Origin: JAIBBV01 sp044347745
GTDB lineage: Bacteria; Bdellovibrionota_C; UBA2361; JAFLCA01
NCBI GenBank assembly: GCA_044347745.1
Contig: JBIKUD010000009.1
Span: forward strand, 1 to 64,000
Reading direction: 5' to 3'
DNA length: 64,000 bases
In this document: piece after piece, positions 17,000 to 25,570 of the stretch
How the letters are laid out: every line of letters begins with the position of its first letter
Numbering within the stretch: position 1 is the stretch's first letter
Program-made: the position numbers and the translations under genes
Notes under the pieces: generated by a model
Told to the model about the DNA's origin: nothing
Database searches by the model: none
Seen by the model: the letters and a program-made list of their open reading frames with translations, nothing else

Positions 17000-18595
17000 C
17001 TACAAACGCTCAATGCAGAATTTTTGAGCTGCGTTGTCACCATACTCAGGACTTCTCGCCTGCAAATCGACATAAAGCCTCTCGCCAGAATTAAAAGAGG
17101 CAGCACCAAGGCATGAGGTAATATTAACCGTAAAGCTAAAAGTATTTGCCGAGTCAGAAACTGAATCAGTAAAAGAATCCTGCAAACCATTCGAATTTAC
17201 TGTTAGATTTGTATCCACCGTTGAATAACTTCCTGCTGAACAGTTCCCCGGTCCCGTGCCGGAACAACCGCCCAGACCAGAAGCTACACATGGAGGATTA
17301 GGCAAATCTATCGTCAGTAAAGACCCGCCAATATCGACATAACCACTCGCACCCGGCTTCTGAGGTCTCCATGCTTCAAGAGTCAACACCACATCACCAC
17401 TAGCTGGCACCTGAAAACAGTTACCAGGAGAGCCCTGCATCCCTGAAGTTGCTGGGTAGGTAACGTTGTATGTTGCACCGCCGTCCACAACCAACGATTT
17501 TAATGCAGGTGTCGAGTTAAATACGAAATTCAACATGCCCGGTACTCTCGTCACGCTGCTGTCGGTTTCAGTCACCACCTCTTCTATGGTATCCCCAGCA
17601 GAAATCTCTGAACTAGTGGCTCCATGTACGAGCTGGAAGTCTCCAGTCGGTCCCTTAGTGACCAATCCTAATCCATCAGAGTCGGCATCAAAGTTTTCAG
17701 GAAATGCTTGAGTGTTGCTGGATCCCGTGCCGCCAGCGCTGCAGTAGGAGAGCGCCCCACAATCAAGTTCTGTTTCGTCGCCAGCAGACTCATCTCCGAC
17801 TACAGCGATTGCTAGCGTACCTGCCGCACTTAGGGCGCTATCAATTTGAGTAGACGTAAGCGCACTCGCATTGTGGTTTAGGCTGGATTCAATGCCGAGT
17901 TTGAGGTTTGAAAACATGCGCACTTCTTTGACACTCACTGCGGCAACCGACACGGAGGCAGGATTACCATCTGACGAGTCATAATTATTAAGAAGTTCAT
18001 CATTGTCTCTATCACTATCATACTGAAACGGCACACCATCGCGGTCAGCATCTAACACGAGATTCTTCGTATTGGCGACACTCAAGGTGTTTTCAACTAC
18101 ACCGAGATTGAGTGCATTACCAATTGGCTTCGCACTCGACGCTATCGCGCGCACGCCCCTATTGACGTTAAGAAGTTCGGAAGCGTTTTTTGCAGTTACT
18201 TTGTAAAACCCGGTCGCGTCTGCTTTAGCTTCAAGCGTAGCGGAGGTAATTCCCCGAAAACCAACAAAGGACTTTGACGCCATCGAACCACAGAGTTTCT
18301 TTAAATTCCCGTTGCATTTAGTAACTGCAAGTTGGCCGTCAAAGCTATTGTCTGTATCGATGACCGACAGCATAACTGTTGCACTTCCGGGTACACTCAA
18401 AGTTACTTTTCCGCTCGCTCCAACTGTTTTTCTGGCAACTTGCTTTCCATCACTAACCCGAAACGCAACTATCTCCTTACCCACATGACTACCGCCCGTC
18501 AGTTTCACTCTCAGTTTTGCGGCATGCGCACTCGTAGCCGAACAAAGGACAAGAGAGGAGAGAGAAGCACAGAGTATCTTTGATATGCGATGCAT
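17000..18595 (-). CDS. Secreted protein with thrombospondin type 3-like calcium repeats
   Basis: 531 residues with a clear Sec signal peptide ending ATSAHA. Residues about 180-215 hold aspartate-rich calcium-binding loops of the thrombospondin type 3 kind (DADRDGVPFQYDSDRDNDELLNNYDSSDG). Cysteines in the second half (for example in GNCFQVP, PPCVASGLGGCSGTGPGNCSAG) could form disulfides outside the cytoplasm. The remainder looks beta-rich with many Ser, Thr, Gly and Val. No enzyme motif is visible and I do not recognise the family as a whole. A surface or matrix role is inferred only from export and calcium loops. A 7-bp hairpin (16989-16995 with 17007-17013) at its end may separate it from the convergent Nudix gene. 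Confidence 0.75.
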   Translation of the reverse strand: MHRISKILCASLSSLVLCSATSAHAAKLRVKLTGGSHVGKEIVAFRVSDGKQVARKTVGASGKVTLSVPGSATVMLSVIDTDNSFDGQLAVTKCNGNLKKLCGSMASKSFVGFRGITSATLEAKADATGFYKVTAKNASELLNVNRGVRAIASSAKPIGNALNLGVVENTLSVANTKNLVLDADRDGVPFQYDSDRDNDELLNNYDSSDGNPASVSVAAVSVKEVRMFSNLKLGIESSLNHNASALTSTQIDSALSAAGTLAIAVVGDESAGDETELDCGALSYCSAGGTGSSNTQAFPENFDADSDGLGLVTKGPTGDFQLVHGATSSEISAGDTIEEVVTETDSSVTRVPGMLNFVFNSTPALKSLVVDGGATYNVTYPATSGMQGSPGNCFQVPASGDVVLTLEAWRPQKPGASGYVDIGGSLLTIDLPNPPCVASGLGGCSGTGPGNCSAGSYSTVDTNLTVNSNGLQDSFTDSVSDSANTFSFTVNITSCLGAASFNSGERLYVDLQARSPEYGDNAAQKFCIERL

Positions 18596-18747
18596 GTATT
18601 TCCTTAACCGATTAGGCCTCCTGGGCGATCAAGCGCTAGATTAGCGATATGGCCGTCAACTTGCCATAAAAATTAACCTAAAAGACAAGTAGCTTTTTTC
18701 GGCGCCCTGAAAAATCGTCTCTGTTTGACTAAACCATGAGCACAAAA

Positions 18748-18777
18748 GCGAAAGGGCGTAGTTTTACGCCCTTTCGC
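18748..18777 (-). terminator. Rho-independent terminator of ssb
   Basis: A 13-bp perfect stem (18748-18760 with 18765-18777) around a 4-nt loop. Read on the minus strand it is followed by TTTTGTG. It lies about 50 bp past the ssb stop. Confidence 0.85.
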
Positions 18778-18827
18778 CGAATAAGAATAATTTAAGCCTC
18801 TACCTATTATCTATTTTAAGAAGAGTT

Positions 18828-19334
18828 CTAAAACGGGATATCGTCATCATCAAAACTAACTTCATTTGCTCCCGCACTTGACCCCGAGTTTGAAGCTGCT
18901 ACTGCATCAGCAGACTTGAGGGAACCAAAGGCCGCTGCGGCTGGCATCGAAGACTCCTCGACTGATTCTGAGAGAGGGGAAGCTCCTTTTGCCCCGCCAG
19001 CATCTCTACCCCCACCAACAAATTGCACAGTTGAGGCAATAATTTCGGTTGTATATCTGTCTCGGCCTTCTTTATCTTGCCATTTTCGAGTTTGAATTTT
19101 CCCCTCGATAAAGGCTTGCCGTCCTTTCTTTAAAAAATTGGAACAATTTTCGGCAGTCTTCCCGAAGGTAATAATATTGTGCCACTCTGTATGGTCCACC
19201 CAATTACCACTTTGGTCTTTACGCCGCTCACCGGTAGCCAAGCTAAAGCTACATACCGGTGTTTGCGATGTGGTGTACCGTAGTTCTGGATCTTTGCCTA
19301 AATTACCTAACAAAATTACCTTGTTAACGCCCAT
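18828..19334 (-). CDS. ssb: Single-stranded DNA-binding protein
   Basis: 168 residues from the ATG at 19334 (MGVNKVILLGNLGKDPELRYT), the typical SSB start. The frame is open further upstream, but that extension is unlike the family. An OB fold covers residues 1-110 (ATGERRKDQSGNWVDHTEWHNI). A flexible Ser/Ala/Gly linker follows, and the acidic tip DDDDIPF recruits partner proteins. AGGAGA lies about 13 nt before the ATG, a longer spacing than usual. It binds single-stranded DNA in replication, recombination and repair. Confidence 0.95.
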   Translation of the reverse strand: MGVNKVILLGNLGKDPELRYTTSQTPVCSFSLATGERRKDQSGNWVDHTEWHNIITFGKTAENCSNFLKKGRQAFIEGKIQTRKWQDKEGRDRYTTEIIASTVQFVGGGRDAGGAKGASPLSESVEESSMPAAAAFGSLKSADAVAASNSGSSAGANEVSFDDDDIPF

Positions 19335-19532
19335 AAATTTTAAAAATCTCCTACAACAAGCAATGTATGAAGCAACCAAAATAAGCCACCTTCGTGGTGA
19401 CAAAACTGCTTCTATATTCTATTCGCCTGTACCTGCCAAAAGTTGCGTCAGTATAGCAACTAAAGTTTCAAAGTCGATATTTTTGTCTCAGCCGTAGCTG
19501 AACAAATAGGCCAGTGGTAAAAGCATACTTAT

Positions 19533-20066
19533 ATGAAAATTCGACTGTCTGATATTCCGCATCATGGACTCAAAGTCCAAGATATTCTACCACTTGAAGC
19601 TCTGCACGAGCGCATGGCAAGTGGCCGAGGACAAGACATTCGGTTTTTGACCCCTCCAAAAGTGACCCTGTTAATCACCAAATCTCTCACAGGAGCTTTA
19701 GTGGAAGGGAGCATTAATGCCCACCTCAGCCAGGACTGCGCCAGATGTAGCGATCCCCTAAAACGCGAGCACCACGTCACCATCGCCACTGCTCTGCAAA
19801 ATCGAGAATCAGGTTTTAACGAAGACGCCGCCATAGAACCCCCGGAAGAAGATATTGGCGTATTATACTATGAGGGAGAACACGTCGATTTAGAGCCGCA
19901 CTTACAAGACTGTTTAATCCTCAGTCTTAATTTGTATTGGGCACCCGACTGCGACAAATCGGGAAATTGCTGTCTTTGCTTTAAGCCTCCGCCCGAGCTC
20001 AATCCGACTGCCTCATCTGGAACCAGCCTTGCAAGCTTGCTTAAAAAAGCTGGCTTAAAGGGTTGA
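19533..20066 (+). CDS. yceD: DUF177/YceD family protein
   Basis: 177 residues with the DUF177 layout: an N-terminal beta region (IRLSDIPHHGLKVQDILP), a central CARCSDPLKREHHVTI cysteine pair, an acidic stretch and a C-terminal CDKSGNCCLCFKPPPE motif. YceD is a conserved protein linked to 23S rRNA maturation and usually cotranscribed with rpmF. Here it is unlinked, between ssb and mgtE, which is unusual. The four conserved cysteines suggest metal binding. No strong ribosome site is seen before the ATG. Confidence 0.82.
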   Translation: MKIRLSDIPHHGLKVQDILPLEALHERMASGRGQDIRFLTPPKVTLLITKSLTGALVEGSINAHLSQDCARCSDPLKREHHVTIATALQNRESGFNEDAAIEPPEEDIGVLYYEGEHVDLEPHLQDCLILSLNLYWAPDCDKSGNCCLCFKPPPELNPTASSGTSLASLLKKAGLKG

Positions 20067-20189
20067 AGAGAACTCAATAAACTTGTGTCGAGGGTGTGGG
20101 TTTTCTTTCGCGTAAAACTCAACACATGGCATTGCAACGCCAAATTTTTTAGACTGCCTAATTTGATTTAACTTTGATTGAGCCGTAGC

Positions 20190-21578
20190 ATGCCACCTAC
20201 TGTGGAAAATCTTGCTACCCAACTTCATACTCTCCTAGCCTCCCGTGAATTGCGACGGGCCCGCGACCTCCTGATCGATTATCGAGCTCCTGATATTGCT
20301 GACTGCATCAATGAAATTGCCCCGGAAGACAAAGCAGTACTCGTTCGAATTTTACCAAAAGATTTAGCGGCGGACGTTTTCGAACATATCGATCCTGATC
20401 AACAACGTGAAATTCTCAGTGCCCTGGGCGACTCTCGCACCGCGAAACTTTTAAATGAAATGGATCCTGACGATCGAACGGCGCTTCTAGAAGAATTTCC
20501 TCCAGCAGCAGCGCGGCAGCTTGTGCAATTATTGTCCAAAGAAGAGCGCCAGATGGCCTTAAGCCTTTTGGGCTACCCAGAACATAGTGTCGGCCGAATT
20601 ATGACGCCTGACTATGTTGCGATTTCTCCAGACGCAACTGTTTCGGAAACGCTTGAACGAGTACGAAAAATAGGCCTCAAGTTTGAGAGCAACCTACATA
20701 TTCTCTATGTTCTCGATAAACAAGGAAAACTTGTTGATGATATTCGAATCCGCGACATACTTATTTCACCCTTAGATTCTAAAATTACAGACCTAATGAA
20801 TGGGTCGTTTGTGTGCTTGCAAGTAACGGACGACCAAGAAACTGCGGTTCATACTTTCAAAAAATACGACAGAACTGCTTTGCCAGTAATCGACTCGCGC
20901 GGCTATATGCTTGGCATCGTCACTGTTGACGATGTGCTCGATATTGCCGAAGAGGAAGCCACTGAAGATATCCAAAAAATTGGTGCCGTAGAGGCCCTTG
21001 AAGATCCCTACATTCGTACCCCACTCTTTGAACTTATTCGCAAGCGCGCTGGCTGGCTCACCGTCCTTTTTGTTGGCGAGATGCTCACCGCCTCAGCAAT
21101 GGGGTTTTATGAAGATGAAATTAAACGCGCAGTTGTACTAGCTCTTTTTATTCCATTGATTATATCGAGCGGCGGAAATTCTGGCTCCCAAGCAGCAACT
21201 CTTATTATCCGCTCTCTCGCAATTGGCGAAGTAAAACTACAGGATTGGGTAAAAGTATTTCGCCGCGAACTCATTACCGGCTTTTGCCTTGGCATGATGC
21301 TAGGCATCCTTGGATTCGCAAAGGTTGCTTTATGGTCTAGTTTTGGCCAAGTAGCAACGACCCACTGGCTACCACTCGCGTTTGTAGTTGCTTTCTCACT
21401 CTTAGCAGTGGTGCTTTGGGGAGTTATTACCGGGGCTATGCTCCCATTTGCCCTTAAACGCCTAGGGCTTGACCCAGCGTCATCCTCGGCTCCTTTTGTA
21501 GCCACACTTGTGGACGTTACTGGTCTTGTTATTTATTTTTCGATCGCTTCACTTCTGCTCAGAGACATTCTACTTTGA
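20190..21578 (+). CDS. mgtE: Magnesium transporter MgtE
   Basis: About 462 residues. The N-terminal MgtE helical domain contains LPKDLAADVFEHIDPDQQREIL and DPDDRTALLEEFP. It is followed by two CBS domains (VGRIMTPDYVAISPDATVSETL and TALPVIDSRGYMLGIVTVDDVLD) and five C-terminal transmembrane helices with the conserved SSGGNSGSQAATLIIR pore segment. It is a Mg2+-gated Mg2+ channel of the inner membrane. The ATG at 20190 (MPPTVENLATQLH) is preferred over an in-frame TTG at 20178. I looked for an M-box riboswitch in the short leader and saw none. Confidence 0.95.
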   Translation: MPPTVENLATQLHTLLASRELRRARDLLIDYRAPDIADCINEIAPEDKAVLVRILPKDLAADVFEHIDPDQQREILSALGDSRTAKLLNEMDPDDRTALLEEFPPAAARQLVQLLSKEERQMALSLLGYPEHSVGRIMTPDYVAISPDATVSETLERVRKIGLKFESNLHILYVLDKQGKLVDDIRIRDILISPLDSKITDLMNGSFVCLQVTDDQETAVHTFKKYDRTALPVIDSRGYMLGIVTVDDVLDIAEEEATEDIQKIGAVEALEDPYIRTPLFELIRKRAGWLTVLFVGEMLTASAMGFYEDEIKRAVVLALFIPLIISSGGNSGSQAATLIIRSLAIGEVKLQDWVKVFRRELITGFCLGMMLGILGFAKVALWSSFGQVATTHWLPLAFVVAFSLLAVVLWGVITGAMLPFALKRLGLDPASSSAPFVATLVDVTGLVIYFSIASLLLRDILL

Positions 21579-21616
21579 GAACTTGCACTGAGATTGTGTA
21601 ACGAGAGCAGGATACA

Positions 21617-21961
21617 TTATTCGATTACCAACCTTGGGTTCACCCCCACCACCCCTTCGGTTGACCGTGCGAGCGCAATTGCCTTGTCAGCTTCTGCGTC
21701 ATTCTTCACAAAACCTTTAAGGGTAACCGCTTTCCTAAAAGTATCTACATTAATATTAAGGCCAGAAACTTGGGGATCGGCAAGCAATTTTGTCTTTATC
21801 GTGGCCGTAATTCTCTGATCAGCCAAGGTCTCTAAGGCAGTTCTATCATCTTGTGCAGCTACATACCCGGCCTCCGCTCCTGCACCTGCCAAAGCCATCC
21901 AACAACCACTCAATGAGAATAACAACCCAACCGCCAACACATACCGCATACCGCGCTTCAT
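21617..21961 (-). CDS. BON-domain lipoprotein
   Basis: 114 residues. A signal peptide ends in the lipobox LSGC (about residue 20), then a single BON domain follows (ITATIKTKLLADPQVSGLNINVDTF, then VTLKGFVKNDAEADKAIALARSTEGVVGV). BON proteins such as OsmY and the Kbp/DolP group sit at the envelope and can bind phospholipid. AGGGG precedes the ATG. It is 39 bp downstream of the gluzincin gene and may be the last gene of the lon cluster. It is convergent with mgtE. Confidence 0.85.
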   Translation of the reverse strand: MKRGMRYVLAVGLLFSLSGCWMALAGAGAEAGYVAAQDDRTALETLADQRITATIKTKLLADPQVSGLNINVDTFRKAVTLKGFVKNDAEADKAIALARSTEGVVGVNPRLVIE

Positions 21962-22000
21962 AATAACCCCTAAAATAGACTCAACCGAAAGTTCCCCTTA

Positions 22001-23107
22001 CTATAAATCATTGAGCAGAGTCCGCAACTCCTGCTCAAGACGGGCGTCGTTCCAGCTTGTAGTCGACTTAATGGCATCAAGAAATGAAAGTTGCTGTGTA
22101 CGCATTGCTCGGTACAACTCCATAATTCCACGGATCCCCCTGCGGTTGCTGACCGCGTGGAAATATAATGAAGCACGGGCATAATCACCGGGGCCCCCAC
22201 CAAAATCAAATCTTGTGGGATTTATCTTTCTGGCCTCACGCGCCAATTCAAAATAGTTTCTTTTTACACTGCCTGAAGCCACCACCGCTGAAAAATCAGA
22301 GGCGTAAGATTCAAACCAAGATGCAAAACCCTCAGCACGCATTTTATCGATCATCGCCGTCTTGCCCAGTAATTGAAACTCTACGGCATGACCAATTTCA
22401 TGAATCAAAATCTGAGCTAGTGTTGCATCGGCTACCGCTGAGCTCTTTCTTTGACCACCACAGCCAGCAACCACTCGGTCAGCTACAACATAAATCTGAG
22501 AGGGAGGCGTCATCCAAGCGGGATGGCAGTTCTCCTTAAGATAAGTAGGAATTTGCGCTTCTGGTAAATTTTCATCCATGAACACAACTTGCCACTCAAG
22601 CCTGAGAGATTGCACAATCGGATCAAAGCTCGATCCTCGAAGCGCACGACTTGCTGCTGCCGCTGCATCTTGCATTGCCCGAACCGGAGTCCTCCCAAAC
22701 GAAAGCTCTACCGACCGGGGCCATCGCAATTCTACGCGACCTAGCGGCGTGTTCATCTGTTCCCGGCGTACCGTACCCTCAAGCGCTATCTCACTCGGAT
22801 GTGCCAGGAGGAAATTAGAATTTTGTGGCTGCCCTTTCTGCCGAATACCTCGTGCGCTTTGCTCGGTGGGCTTCGATGACGGTGTGATGCCAGCGGATTT
22901 ATGGTCACTTTTACGAATTTTCTTTTCAAAACAGCTGGCTGAATTTTTCAAGCTCTCTGGGACAGACTCAATACCACGAACCTGGCGAAATACGCCTTTC
23001 TCATCTTGATAAGTGCAGAGACTTTCAGCGTACACCTCAAGTACGCAACCGAAGAGCGCTCCCGCCATCAATAAACCCTTGAATAAATCATTACGCAATC
23101 GCTTCAT
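22001..23107 (-). CDS. Secreted gluzincin-type zinc metalloprotease
   Basis: 368 residues with a signal peptide (residues about 10-27, ending VYAES). The N-terminal exported part (LCTYQDEKGVFRQVRGIESVP) resembles DUF4124-like segments. The catalytic site is HEIGH (H236, E237, H240) with EGFASWFE about 20 residues on, where E259 is the expected third zinc ligand. That is a gluzincin arrangement as in DUF2268- or thermolysin-like enzymes. Its ATG overlaps the lon stop codon by 4 nt (ATGA), so translation is coupled to lon. The substrate is unknown. Confidence 0.75.
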   Translation of the reverse strand: MKRLRNDLFKGLLMAGALFGCVLEVYAESLCTYQDEKGVFRQVRGIESVPESLKNSASCFEKKIRKSDHKSAGITPSSKPTEQSARGIRQKGQPQNSNFLLAHPSEIALEGTVRREQMNTPLGRVELRWPRSVELSFGRTPVRAMQDAAAAASRALRGSSFDPIVQSLRLEWQVVFMDENLPEAQIPTYLKENCHPAWMTPPSQIYVVADRVVAGCGGQRKSSAVADATLAQILIHEIGHAVEFQLLGKTAMIDKMRAEGFASWFESYASDFSAVVASGSVKRNYFELAREARKINPTRFDFGGGPGDYARASLYFHAVSNRRGIRGIMELYRAMRTQQLSFLDAIKSTTSWNDARLEQELRTLLNDL

Positions 23108-25560
23108 GCGCGCGCGCTGATTATCTTGGCTTTTCCACCACGGCGTCCGGTTGGTTTTGTTCTCTTATCTTTTGGCAACAGAGCAATCTCGAGAACTTCA
23201 CTAATGTGTTTTACCGGAATAAATTTTATTTTATCTCTTTGTTCCTTTGGAACCTCTTCCACATCCTTGATATTCTCAAAAGGAATAATGACCTTTTTGA
23301 TTCCATACCGTAAAGCTGCCAGCGCTTTCTCTTTTAATCCACCAACCGGCAGTACATTCCCGCGCAACGTAATTTCGCCAGTCATGGCAAAATCTTTGGA
23401 AACGGGCCGTCCCGATAAAACCGAAACAAGCGCAGTCGCTATAGTTATGCCTGCCGACGGGCCATCTTTCGGAGTTGCTCCGCCCGGGACGTGCACGTGA
23501 ATATCTTGCTTGGAATGAAAATCTGTATCCAGTTGCAACACCGAAGCATTCGCACGGGCATAAAATAACGCCGCTTGTGCAGACTCCTGCATAACACTAC
23601 CCAACTGCCCTGTTAGAGCTAAACTTCCGGCCCCCTTGGCTACTGACACTTCGATGGGCATCACCTCTCCACCGTGGATGGTCCAGGCAAGGCCACGCGC
23701 CATGCCGATAAGATTACGATGCTCATCTAACTCCGGATCAAATTTAGTTGTCCCCAAAAGTTCCAGCACCTTCTTCTCATCAACTTTTGAAACAATTTTC
23801 CCCGTATCCGCAAATACTCGGGCAATCTTCCGACAAAGCGAAGCAACCTCTCTTTCGAGATTACGCACGCCGGCTTCGCGGGTGTAGCGTTCAATGAGAA
23901 ACAAAACTGCTGCTTCAGAAAATGAAATCTTCTTGCCGCCGAGTCCATTTTCTTTCATTTGCCGCGGGATAAGGAAGCGTTGACAGATTTTTACTTTTTC
24001 TTCTGTGGTATATCCAGAAATAAAAATCACTTCCAAACGGTCTAATAAGGCATCGGGAATTGTGTCTACCGTATTTGCGGTTGCGACAAATAAAATCTCT
24101 GACAAGTTAAAAGGGATACCTAGGTAGTGATCTTGAAACTCCGTATTCTGGTGCGGATCCAATACTTCAAGTAATGCAGCAGCAGGGTCGCCTCTAAAGT
24201 CTGCACCAGCTTTATCCAATTCGTCAAAAACAACTACCGGATTACGGCTACCCGCCTGCTTCAAAGCTTGAATCACTCTTCCTGGCAACGCTCCCACATA
24301 GGTGCGTCTATGACCACGAATCTCAGCCTCATCTCGCACACCACCCAAAGAAATACGCACAAAACTGCGTCCAAGTGCTCGAGCAATCGATTTTCCAAGA
24401 GAAGTTTTTCCAACCCCAGGAGGGCCAACAAAGCAGAGGATTGGCCCCTTAGAATCTTTATGAAGCTTACGCACACTAAGGTATTCAATAATGCGTTCTT
24501 TGGCCTTTTCTAGACCATAATGATCTTCATCTAATGTTGACTGCGCTCGCTTCAAATCAAGATGATCCTTGGTGGAACGAGCCCAAGGTAGCTCAGCGAC
24601 CCAGTCCAAATAAGTTCTAATTAATGCAAATTCACTGGCCTCCGATGGCATCCTTTCAAGACGCTTAAACTGTTTTTCTGCTTCAGCACGCGCATGGGGA
24701 GGTAATTTTGCATCCTCGAGAGCTTTTTTAAGCGCTACGAGCTCTTCGTTAGAGCCCTCAACGTCACCAAGCTCCCGTTGAATTTGTTTCATTTGCTCAC
24801 GCAAGTAGTATTCGCGCTGCCCCTTACTTAATTCATGAGAAGTTTTATCCTTGATGCGCTCAGAAACAAGAAACTGGTTGAGCTCATCGGTCAAAAGTGC
24901 GTCCGTTTTACGAAGACGTTTAATCGGGTCAATCTCTTCCAAAAACTGCTGCGCTCGTTCTGGGCTCAGTTTGTAATGCGCCAGTATCACATCAGTCAAA
25001 ATAGCTGGATCTTCAATCTCTTCAGTCACCAGCAACATTTCCTCCGGCACACTTTCATTCTCAACCAACACCTGAAGATTCTCTCGGATCCGATTAATGA
25101 GCGCTTCGTCTTCTGGTTTCAAGTTAATAGGCTCACGTTGTAACAAGGACTCGATACGGGCTTTAAGAAATCGGTCCCCACCCAAATAACGCAGGACCTT
25201 GGCTCGAATAAGTCCTTGTAAGAGAACTTTATAACGTCCATCCGACAATTTAAGAGTTCGCACTATATTAGCCACTACACCAATACGACAAAGATCGGTT
25301 GGGGCCGGCTCGTCGGTTTCTTGGTCACTTTGAGCGACAATAAAGATGAGTTTATCCTTCTCCATCGCAGCCTCTACAGCCTGAATGCTCTGGGTGCGGC
25401 CGACATACAGCGACATCATGACTGACGGGAAGGCGACTATATCTTTGGCTGGCAGTACAGGAAGCAGGTCTGGCAAATCTACCTGAACCGCAATTCCTTC
25501 GGTGCCAGGCGCTTCTTTTACTTTTCGCTGATTTTTATTCTTCGATTTTTTCTTTGCCAT
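23104..25560 (-). CDS. lon: ATP-dependent protease Lon
   Basis: 818 residues, the normal bacterial length. An N-terminal LON domain (LPDLLPVLPAKDIVAFPSV) is followed by a coiled helical region and an AAA+ module with Walker A GPPGVGKTSLGKS and Walker B VVFDELDKAG. The C-terminal Ser-Lys protease domain has PKDGPSAGI (catalytic Ser) and GGLKEKALAALR (catalytic Lys). The N terminus has an extra basic lysine-rich stretch. It degrades misfolded and regulatory proteins in the cytoplasm. It lies 10 bp after an LpoA-like lipoprotein gene and overlaps the gluzincin gene, so this looks like one transcript. Heat-shock regulation is plausible but not visible. Confidence 0.96.
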   Translation of the reverse strand: MAKKKSKNKNQRKVKEAPGTEGIAVQVDLPDLLPVLPAKDIVAFPSVMMSLYVGRTQSIQAVEAAMEKDKLIFIVAQSDQETDEPAPTDLCRIGVVANIVRTLKLSDGRYKVLLQGLIRAKVLRYLGGDRFLKARIESLLQREPINLKPEDEALINRIRENLQVLVENESVPEEMLLVTEEIEDPAILTDVILAHYKLSPERAQQFLEEIDPIKRLRKTDALLTDELNQFLVSERIKDKTSHELSKGQREYYLREQMKQIQRELGDVEGSNEELVALKKALEDAKLPPHARAEAEKQFKRLERMPSEASEFALIRTYLDWVAELPWARSTKDHLDLKRAQSTLDEDHYGLEKAKERIIEYLSVRKLHKDSKGPILCFVGPPGVGKTSLGKSIARALGRSFVRISLGGVRDEAEIRGHRRTYVGALPGRVIQALKQAGSRNPVVVFDELDKAGADFRGDPAAALLEVLDPHQNTEFQDHYLGIPFNLSEILFVATANTVDTIPDALLDRLEVIFISGYTTEEKVKICQRFLIPRQMKENGLGGKKISFSEAAVLFLIERYTREAGVRNLEREVASLCRKIARVFADTGKIVSKVDEKKVLELLGTTKFDPELDEHRNLIGMARGLAWTIHGGEVMPIEVSVAKGAGSLALTGQLGSVMQESAQAALFYARANASVLQLDTDFHSKQDIHVHVPGGATPKDGPSAGITIATALVSVLSGRPVSKDFAMTGEITLRGNVLPVGGLKEKALAALRYGIKKVIIPFENIKDVEEVPKEQRDKIKFIPVKHISEVLEIALLPKDKRTKPTGRRGGKAKIISARA

Positions 25561-25570
25561 AATATGCCTT

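Noticed and set aside
20067..20189. The leader of mgtE, checked for a magnesium riboswitch.
   Set aside because: It is only about 120 nt and shows none of the M-box core that I would expect.
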